Shown here in pieces: positions 1 through 4,900 of a DNA stretch of 6,666 bases. Numbering within the stretch: the first letter of the stretch is position 1; the number at the start of each line of letters is the position of its first letter. The DNA comes from Acidimicrobiales bacterium (GTDB lineage: Bacteria > Actinomycetota > Acidimicrobiia > Acidimicrobiales > Acidimicrobilacustridaceae). The notes under the pieces are model-generated. The model was not told where the DNA came from and ran no database searches. It worked only from the letters and a program-made list of their open reading frames with translations. The stretch lies in NCBI GenBank assembly GCA_023261915.1, contig JALRFT010000075.1, positions 1 to 6,666 on the forward strand. The letters are read 5' to 3'. The position numbers and the translations under genes are program-made.

Positions 1-806
1 TGCAGATTCGTTGCGGCCTTGATGATGTCAGCTGGACCGATGAGCCAGCCCACCCGCCAACCGGTCATGGCATAGGTCTTGGCGACGCCGTTGATGATCA
101 AGCAGGTGTTCGCAAGTTCGGGAACGAGCACCGGCATCGAACTGAACTCGGCATCGCCGTAGACCAAGTGCTCGTAGATCTCGTCGGTGATCACCCAGAT
201 GCCGTGCTCCAGAGCCCAGCGACCGATGGCCTCGGTCTCGGCCCGGGTGTAGACGACACCAGTCGGGTTCGATGGTGAGACGAACACCAGCGCCTTGGTG
301 CGCGGAGTGCGGGCGGCATCGAGTTGGTCGACGGTGACCTTGAACCCGGCGGCGACGTCTGTGGGAAGCACGACCGGGACCCCACCGGCGAGGCGGATCG
401 GTTCGGGGTAGGTGGTCCAGTACGGCGCCGGCAACAGGACCTCGTCACCCTCGTCGAGCAGCACGGCCATGGCGTTGTAGATGGCGTGCTTGCCACCGTT
501 GGTGATCACCACCTGCGAGGGGTCAACCTCGGGCCCGCCTCGCAGGGTCACCCCGGCGACGGCTGCCCGCAGTGCCGGCAAGCCCGCCGCCGGGCTGTAG
601 CGGTGGGTGGCGGGGTCGGTGGCGGCGGCGACGGCGGCGTCCACGATGTAGGCGGGCGTGGGGAAGTCGGGTTCGCCGGCGCCGAAACCGATGACCGGTT
701 CGCCGGCGGCGACGAGCGCCTTGGCCTTGGCGTCGACGGCCAGGGTGGCCGACGGCGCAATGGCGGAGACCCGGCGGGAGATGGCAGAACGGGGATCGAC
801 GGTCAT
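1..806 (-). CDS. Aspartate aminotransferase (class I, PLP-dependent), C-terminus cut off by window edge
   Basis: Predicted to catalyse reversible amino transfer between aspartate and 2-oxoglutarate in the cytoplasm, using pyridoxal phosphate. The 268 visible codons carry the fold-type I signature in order: an N-terminal GAGEPDFPTP segment, GGKHAIYNAM, SNPTG with N180, TDEIYEHLVYG with D208 (pairs with the PLP ring nitrogen) and Y211, and NGVAKTYAMTGWRVGW with the Schiff-base lysine K243 and R251. The alanine just before the lysine matches the Thermus-type enzyme as I recall it, rather than the common serine. This places it in the bacterial Ib/AspB-like subgroup, where length is usually near 390-400 residues, so roughly the last third is missing to the left. 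The ATG at 806 gives the family-typical N-terminus; there is no Shine-Dalgarno site at usable distance, and a -10-like TAGCGT sits 6 bases upstream. It is divergent from the hydrolase gene. Some relatives also act on prephenate or aromatic 2-oxo acids, so the exact substrate range is open. Confidence 0.9.
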   Translation of the reverse strand, partial: MTVDPRSAISRRVSAIAPSATLAVDAKAKALVAAGEPVIGFGAGEPDFPTPAYIVDAAVAAATDPATHRYSPAAGLPALRAAVAGVTLRGGPEVDPSQVVITNGGKHAIYNAMAVLLDEGDEVLLPAPYWTTYPEPIRLAGGVPVVLPTDVAAGFKVTVDQLDAARTPRTKALVFVSPSNPTGVVYTRAETEAIGRWALEHGIWVITDEIYEHLVYGDAEFSSMPVLVPELANTCLIINGVAKTYAMTGWRVGWLIGPADIIKAATNL

Positions 807-812
807 GACCTC

Positions 813-818
813 ACGCTA
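813..818 (-). promoter_or_regulatory. Candidate -10 element for the aspartate aminotransferase gene (leaderless)
   Basis: On the minus strand TAGCGT (TANNNT type) ends 6 bases before the ATG at 806, the spacing expected if transcription begins at the start codon itself. No convincing -35 hexamer lies 16-18 bases upstream, so the call rests on the -10, the spacing and the lack of a well-placed ribosome binding site (a GAGG is only 2 bases from the ATG). Confidence 0.3.
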
Positions 819-876
819 ACGTCCGCAGCGAGCAGGGTCCGCACCGGTTGGTCCCCGGCCCGGGGGTCGGGCGGCA

Positions 877-882
877 GAGGAG
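877..882 (+). promoter_or_regulatory. Shine-Dalgarno site of the alpha/beta hydrolase gene
   Basis: GAGGAG (inside AGAGGAGAG at 876-884) lies 6 bases before the ATG at 889. It fixes this start, which is also where the strand leading into the HGNP oxyanion loop must begin. Confidence 0.75.
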
Positions 883-888
883 AGACAC

Positions 889-1653
889 ATGCCCAAGGTC
901 TTCATCCACGGCAATCCCGAGACCACCGCCATCTGGGATGACCTCGTGGCGGAGTTGGCTCTGCGAGGGGTGACCGACGTGGTGCGACTCAGTCCTCCCG
1001 GCTTCGGTGCCCCGGTTCCGGCCGGCTTTGGGGCGACGGCCGAGGAGTACCGGCACTGGCTCGTCGGGGCGCTCGAAGACCTAGACGATCCCATCGATGT
1101 CGTGGCCCACGACTGGGGGGCGGGTCACCTCTTCGGGGCGTTGTCCCTACGGCCCGATGTGGTGCGGTCGTGGGCGGCGGACTGTGCCGGATTGCTCCAC
1201 CCGGCCTACGAGTGGCATGACGCCGCCGTGGCGTGGCAGACCCCCGAGGTCGGTGAACAGGTCGTTGCGGCCATGGCGGCCATGGGACCCGACCTGCTGG
1301 CCCCCGGCCTCGTCGCTGGCGGCATGACCGAGGCGGCGGCAGCTGCGTCGGCCGAGGCATTCAATGACGACATGGGACGTTGCGTACTGACGCTCTACCG
1401 CAGCGCCGCCCAGCCCGCCATGGTTGACCTCGGTGCCGCCCTCATGGCCCACCCGCCCACCGGCGGACTCGTGATCGTGGCCCCTGAGGACACCTACGCC
1501 GGGGACACGAGCCTGATGCTCGAAGTCGCCGAGCGCCTCGGAGCCCGCACGGTCGAGCTGGCCGACTGCGGTCACTGGTGGATGATGCAGCGACCCGACC
1601 TCGCCGCGGACGCCCTCGTCGCCCACTGGCAGGCGGTGACCTCAGGGTCGTAG
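889..1653 (+). CDS. Alpha/beta hydrolase with aspartate nucleophile (haloalkane dehalogenase / epoxide hydrolase-like)
   Basis: A 254-residue alpha/beta-hydrolase fold enzyme, probably cytoplasmic because there is no signal peptide. Visible parts: the oxyanion loop HGNPETT (residues 7-13), a SPPGFGAP turn (35-42), the nucleophile elbow VVAHDWGAGH with D75 as the nucleophile and W76 next to it, an acid-bearing loop APEDTYAGD with D201 (or E200) as candidate third member, and the base H229 in DCGHWWMMQRPD. An Asp in the elbow and an HGNP loop are family hallmarks of haloalkane dehalogenases and epoxide hydrolases, which form an ester intermediate on Asp; serine esterases have Ser there. The protein is short for those families (about 290-320 residues): it starts directly at the strand before the oxyanion loop, and the cap between about residues 105 and 190 is small and alanine-rich. 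Substrate unknown. The start has a strong Shine-Dalgarno site. It converges on the decarboxylase-like gene with 7 bases between stops, and no neighbour suggests a pathway. Confidence 0.85.
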   Translation: MPKVFIHGNPETTAIWDDLVAELALRGVTDVVRLSPPGFGAPVPAGFGATAEEYRHWLVGALEDLDDPIDVVAHDWGAGHLFGALSLRPDVVRSWAADCAGLLHPAYEWHDAAVAWQTPEVGEQVVAAMAAMGPDLLAPGLVAGGMTEAAAAASAEAFNDDMGRCVLTLYRSAAQPAMVDLGAALMAHPPTGGLVIVAPEDTYAGDTSLMLEVAERLGARTVELADCGHWWMMQRPDLAADALVAHWQAVTSGS

Positions 1654-1660
1654 GTGCCAA

Positions 1661-2389
1661 TCAGTTGTGCGGGGCGACGGGTTCACCGAGGTGGAACACG
1701 GCCCCGAGGTGCTCGCCCCAAGAGGCGAAGCCCGCAGTTCGGGGCAGACCGAGACTGCGAAGTTCGTCGGCGATGACCCCCGTACCCAACTCGAGGGTTA
1801 CCCCGGCCGGGTCCGCTACCGGTTCCCCCATGTCCATCTCCAGCGTGGTGGCATGGGGAACCCCATCGAGGTACGAGTAGCTGGCCGCGGCGATCCGCAC
1901 CGGTGGCGTCTGCGATTGAGGGGTCGGCACGGTGAGGCGGAAGGCGAGCTCGCCGCCGGTCGAGAGGGTGAAGGTGACCGTGTCCTTGCCCCGGCTGACC
2001 TCGATGTCCTCAACGGTCTTGGGGAACCCCATGACCCGAGCGCCCGCCTCACAGGTGAATGCCTGGTTCACCGGCATGCGGTAGACGAATGAGCCGATGA
2101 CGTCGGCGGGGGCGCCCCGAGGCCGGGCGAGGAACCCGAGATTGATCTCGTCATAGTCCCCCCACGGGTTTTCCCGATAGTCACACGCCGCCACCACCAT
2201 CTGTGCCGTGTCGGGTGCCGTTTCGACGATCTCGAAGGCATCACCGGGTAGCAAGGCGGTCGCCGCCGCTAGGGGCACGTCGTACATGACGGTGGCAACG
2301 GCCACATCGGGGACAGTCATCGGGAAGGTGATGACCCGGCCGTCGATCTCGCCCCACACCCCATCAACCTCACCCGTGGATTCGGTCAC
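1661..2389 (-). CDS. Acetoacetate decarboxylase-superfamily protein
   Basis: A 242-residue soluble protein resembling the acetoacetate decarboxylase (ADC) family, of usual family length. The best mark is ARVMGFPKTVEDIEV near residues 117-131: the GFPK lysine, K124, is in the place of the Schiff-base lysine of classical ADC (in the Clostridium enzyme the motif reads YPKK, and the second lysine lowers the pKa of the first). Here the following residue is T125, so the lysine pair is not kept. A DYDEINLGFLA segment (78-88) probably supplies the conserved acidic residue (E81, inference), and VNQAFTCEAGARV leads into the lysine. Superfamily members without the lysine pair include aldolase-dehydratases and other Schiff-base lyases, so decarboxylation of acetoacetate should not be assumed. 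The start is GTG at 2389, with AGGAGG 5 bases upstream. The gene is divergent from serC and convergent with the hydrolase. A role in 2-oxo or 3-oxo acid or secondary metabolism is possible but cannot be read from context. Confidence 0.8.
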   Translation of the reverse strand: MTESTGEVDGVWGEIDGRVITFPMTVPDVAVATVMYDVPLAAATALLPGDAFEIVETAPDTAQMVVAACDYRENPWGDYDEINLGFLARPRGAPADVIGSFVYRMPVNQAFTCEAGARVMGFPKTVEDIEVSRGKDTVTFTLSTGGELAFRLTVPTPQSQTPPVRIAAASYSYLDGVPHATTLEMDMGEPVADPAGVTLELGTGVIADELRSLGLPRTAGFASWGEHLGAVFHLGEPVAPHN

Positions 2390-2394
2390 GTTGT

Positions 2395-2400
2395 CCTCCT
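2395..2400 (-). promoter_or_regulatory. Shine-Dalgarno site of the ADC-like gene
   Basis: On the minus strand a perfect AGGAGG lies 5 bases before the GTG at 2389. It decides the GTG start. It is the strongest ribosome binding site in the window and contrasts with the neighbouring genes that have none. Confidence 0.75.
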
Positions 2401-2481
2401 CGCCCTCACTGCGCCCGACTCTAGGTCCCAGTCGGGCGAACAGGGGACGCTGCGGTGGCGCGGGTGCGCGAGACTTGCGAC

Positions 2482-3618
2482 GTGAGCCCTACGCCTGACA
2501 TCACCATCCCCCCTTCCCTGCTTCCCGCCGACGGCCGGTTCGGCTGCGGTCCGTCCAAGGTCCGTCCCGAGGCGGTTGACGCTCTCGCCGCGGTGTCGCG
2601 CACCTATCTCGGCACCTCACATCGCCAGGCCACCGTCAAGGACATGGTGGGTCGGTTGCGATCAGGGCTGACGTCGATGTTTTCGCTGCCCGACGATTGG
2701 GAGATCGTGCTCGGCAATGGTGGGACCACCGTGCTGTGGGACGCGTTGTGTTTCGGACTGGTCGACCGCCAGAGCCAGCACCTCAGCTTCGGGGAGTTCT
2801 CCTCGAAGTTCGCGTCCTGTGTGCAGGCCGCACCGTGGCTCGCCGACCCCGAGGTGCTCGCCACCGACCCGGGCAGTCACCCGACGCCGGTGGGTCGCAG
2901 CGGGGTGGACACCTACGCCCTGACCCACAACGAAACGTCCACGGGGGTGGCGATGCCCATCGTGCGACCCCGCGGTGCCGATCCCGATGCCGTCGTCGCC
3001 GTGGATGCCACCTCGGCGGCCGGGGGGCTGCGCTTCGACCCGACGGAGTGCGACCTCTACTACTTCGCACCACAGAAATCGCTGGCGTCTGACGGGGGAC
3101 TGTGGCTCGCCGCTGCGTCGCCGACCGCCCTCGAGCGCATCGAACGCATCGCTGCCGGTGACCGTTACATCCCGGCGTCGCTGAACCTCTCGACCGCCCG
3201 CGACAACTCGTCGAAGAACCAGACCTACAACACGCCTGCTCTCGCCACCATCCTGCTCGCCACCCATCAGGTCGAATGGATCAACGACAACGGCGGACTC
3301 GAGTGGGCGGCAACACGTTGTGACACGTCGGCTGACACCATCTACTCGTGGGCTGAGGCTTCGACCTACGCCACACCGTTCGTCACCGACCCCACCATGC
3401 GTTCCCACGTGGTGGCGACCATCGACCTCGACAGCGCGGTCGTTGACGCCAACGTCGTGGCCGCCGTGCTGCGGGCCAACGGCGTCGTCGATACCGACAG
3501 CTACCGCAAACTCGGTCGCAACCAGTTGCGCATTGCCCTGTTCCCGGCCATTGACCCCGAAGATGTCGCTGCGCTGACACGCTGCATCGACCACGTCGTC
3601 GGCGAACTAGCAGGTTGA
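2482..3618 (+). CDS. serC: Phosphoserine aminotransferase (actinobacterial type)
   Basis: Second step of the phosphorylated serine pathway: 3-phosphohydroxypyruvate plus glutamate gives O-phosphoserine plus 2-oxoglutarate, in the cytoplasm, using PLP. The protein follows the mycobacterial SerC closely as I recall it: DGRFGCGPSKVR near the N-terminus, GTSHRQ, LGNGGTTVLWDA, THNETSTGVA, VDATSAAGG (its Asp binds the PLP nitrogen), YYFAPQKSLASDGG with the Schiff-base lysine K199, NQTYNTPA, and YRKLGRNQLRIALFPA near the C-terminus. The 378 residues from GTG 2482 compare well with about 376 for the mycobacterial enzyme. Two starts compete. GTG 2482 keeps the family length and has a -10-like GAGACT 6 bases upstream, which fits a leaderless message. 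GTG 2455 adds nine residues and has AGGGGA at 2442-2447, 7 bases upstream. I prefer 2482 but only slightly. No serA or serB is visible. It is divergent from the ADC-like gene and convergent with the secreted-protein gene, with 18 bases between stops. Confidence 0.93.
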   Translation: MSPTPDITIPPSLLPADGRFGCGPSKVRPEAVDALAAVSRTYLGTSHRQATVKDMVGRLRSGLTSMFSLPDDWEIVLGNGGTTVLWDALCFGLVDRQSQHLSFGEFSSKFASCVQAAPWLADPEVLATDPGSHPTPVGRSGVDTYALTHNETSTGVAMPIVRPRGADPDAVVAVDATSAAGGLRFDPTECDLYYFAPQKSLASDGGLWLAAASPTALERIERIAAGDRYIPASLNLSTARDNSSKNQTYNTPALATILLATHQVEWINDNGGLEWAATRCDTSADTIYSWAEASTYATPFVTDPTMRSHVVATIDLDSAVVDANVVAAVLRANGVVDTDSYRKLGRNQLRIALFPAIDPEDVAALTRCIDHVVGELAG

Positions 3619-3636
3619 GTACCGCCGGCGCCCTGA

Positions 3637-4782
3637 TCAACCGGTGAAGCGCGGGATCACCGGTGATGGGGTTGGTGTCGGGCCGGGTGTCGGGCCGGGG
3701 CCGGGCCCGGGCGGAATCGCTGTCACCACTAGTTCCCCGTCGATGTAGTCGGTGGGCTCGAATGTCTCCGAGGACCCTCCCGAGCAGTGGGTGACGTAGG
3801 TCCCCACGGCCAGGGTGCCACTCAGGGGGGTCGCAAAGGTGGTGTCGGACGGGGCGTAGACGCCGCAGTCTGGCAGGGTGTCCCAGTCAGTCGCGTCGGT
3901 GGGAGGCGTCGTGACGAACCCGATGTCGGGGACCGGAGTCCCCTCATCGATGGGGTCCGGTGTTTCGGCTTCCACCGGACCGTGCTCAACGACGGTGGCG
4001 CCACCAAACCCGAGGTTGAGTCCGGCGAGGCTGAAGTTGTTGGTGGAGTTCGTGGTCGCCCGCCCGAAAGCGAAGTCGAAAGCCGAAATCGCCGAGAACG
4101 TCATGACCACCCGGTGCGCCGGATCAGCGGCATCCCCGTTGGTACCCGAACTCTGGAACGTTCCCGTCGCCGCATCGAAGGTCAACTCCGTCGTGGCGGC
4201 AAGGGTGTACCCCTGAATCTCGCTGAAGCGGACGAACTGGTTGTTGTCGATCTCGATGGCCGAGAAGGCAACGTTACGCAACGTGACCGGTGTGCCCGTG
4301 CCCGGCCCGGTGTAGGTGCCGGCGAGATAGAAGGCGAGGTTGAACACCGTGGCCGCTCCCGCCGTTGAGATGTCGGTCCGAGCCCAGAACCAGGTGGGAT
4401 TGGCGGCCCACTCAGAATTTGAGGACACCTCGTAGCGACTGACGGCGGCAGAGGTCGTGTCGACCGTGGTCACCACGGCGTCGACCGTCTGGCCACCGGC
4501 GCTGACGACGTTGTTGAACCGGACAATGTTCCCAGCGCTCTTACCGACGCAGTAGGCACTCGTGTCGGCGAGGAGACAATCCGGAGACGTCGGACTGACA
4601 TTGGTGTGGTCGGTGTAGTCGAAGACGATCTCGGCGAAGTTGACGTCAATCTCCGTACCAACCGCGGACACACTCTCTGCCGGCAAGCCGGCGAGCGCGA
4701 GAGAGAACGCTCCGACGGCGGCGACCACCGATGGCCAGCAGCGACGAGGGCGGGCAGATGACATGGTGAGGCGTCGAGACAT
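3637..4782 (-). CDS. Secreted beta-rich protein of unknown function with Ig-like (MBG-type) domain and proline-rich C-terminus
   Basis: I do not recognise a characterised family. From the ATG at 4782 the product is 381 residues. Residues 1-40 are a signal peptide: a basic start (R3, R4, R11, R13, R14), a hydrophobic core about 17-33, and a likely cut after VSA (40). The pair R3-R4 is a poor Tat match. The mature part is Ser/Thr/Ala/Asn-rich and almost lysine-free. Residues 43 to about 270 look like an all-beta sandwich, with a Cys pair C69/C78. After an acidic, proline-bearing linker, about 304-355 holds C306 and GTYVTHCSGG (C333) followed by DYIDGELVVTA, which resembles the MBG/Ig-like repeats of large actinobacterial surface proteins. 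Residues 357-377 are Pro/Gly/Thr-rich (PGPT repeats), and the protein stops seven residues later with no membrane anchor, LPXTG motif or cell-wall repeat. In-frame starts exist upstream (TTG 4884, ATG 4881), but they would bury the signal peptide behind 34 residues and lie upstream of the promoter described here. ATG 4764 is a third option. Confidence 0.7.
   Translation of the reverse strand: MSRRLTMSSARPRRCWPSVVAAVGAFSLALAGLPAESVSAVGTEIDVNFAEIVFDYTDHTNVSPTSPDCLLADTSAYCVGKSAGNIVRFNNVVSAGGQTVDAVVTTVDTTSAAVSRYEVSSNSEWAANPTWFWARTDISTAGAATVFNLAFYLAGTYTGPGTGTPVTLRNVAFSAIEIDNNQFVRFSEIQGYTLAATTELTFDAATGTFQSSGTNGDAADPAHRVVMTFSAISAFDFAFGRATTNSTNNFSLAGLNLGFGGATVVEHGPVEAETPDPIDEGTPVPDIGFVTTPPTDATDWDTLPDCGVYAPSDTTFATPLSGTLAVGTYVTHCSGGSSETFEPTDYIDGELVVTAIPPGPGPGPTPGPTPTPSPVIPRFTG
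3640..3664. terminator. Inverted repeat at the serC / secreted-gene convergence, possible terminator for serC
   Basis: ACCGGTGA (3640-3647), a 9-base loop and TCACCGGT (3657-3664) form a perfect 8-bp stem 21 bases after the serC stop. It lies inside the last codons of the opposing gene. There is no T-tract on either side, so it is not a classical intrinsic terminator. A pausing or weak terminator role is an inference. Confidence 0.4.
3675..3698. repeat. 12-bp tandem repeat, two perfect copies, coding for PGPT repeats
   Basis: GTGTCGGGCCGG occurs twice head to tail, followed by a degenerate GC-rich tail to about 3714. Read on the minus strand it encodes the Pro-Gly-Pro-Thr units of the secreted protein's C-terminal tail. 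The 12-base unit keeps the reading frame, so copy number could vary without breaking the gene. Confidence 0.7.
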
Positions 4783-4789
4783 GCGGAGA

Positions 4790-4818
4790 ATTCTGTCCGT
4801 GGAGTGGCCCGTGGGCAA
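4790..4818 (-). promoter_or_regulatory. Promoter of the secreted-protein gene (leaderless)
   Basis: On the minus strand TTGCCC (-35, at 4813-4818) and CAGAAT (-10, at 4790-4795) are separated by exactly 17 bases; each matches 4 of 6 positions of the vegetative sigma consensus. The -10 ends 7 bases before the ATG at 4782, which has no Shine-Dalgarno sequence, so the transcript should begin at or within a base of the start codon. This supports the 4782 start over the longer reading frame. Confidence 0.5.
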
Positions 4819-4864
4819 ACGCTCAGGGTTATGCCCCAATCGAGGTGACCAGCTCCGCCTGAAC

Positions 4865-4883
4865 TGATGGAACCAATCCATCA
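4865..4883 (-). terminator. Hairpin downstream of metY, possible terminator
   Basis: TGATGGA (4865-4871), a 5-base loop and TCCATCA (4877-4883) form a perfect 7-bp stem beginning 18 bases past the metY stop. The stem is only moderately GC-rich and no U-tract follows, so it may be a weak terminator or an mRNA 3' end stabiliser. It lies between the metY stop and the promoter of the next gene, the expected place for such an element. Confidence 0.35.
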
Positions 4884-4900
4884 ACGGTCGACGAGTGCGG

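Noticed and set aside
324..941. Long plus-strand open frame (205 codons) opposite the aspartate aminotransferase gene
   Set aside because: Its Gly/Arg/Val-rich translation is the shadow of a clearly homologous gene on the other strand in GC-rich DNA, and it runs into the hydrolase gene.
1650..1720. Terminator hairpin between the convergent hydrolase and ADC-like genes
   Set aside because: Only short complementary bits with loops of 2 bases (for example CACC/GGTG) and no T-run were found.
2418..2423. TAGAGT on the minus strand upstream of the ADC-like gene as a -10 element
   Set aside because: The position is plausible, but there is no -35-like hexamer at 16-18 bases, so it is not distinguishable from chance.
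2662..3594. 310-codon minus-strand open frame opposite serC
   Set aside because: serC matches its family along its whole length; the antisense translation has no recognisable motif and an Arg/Gly/Val bias typical of GC-rich shadows.
4783..4884. N-terminal extension of the secreted protein from TTG 4884 or ATG 4881
   Set aside because: It would put 34 residues ahead of the signal peptide, has no ribosome binding site, overlaps the hairpin after metY and lies upstream of the well-spaced promoter.
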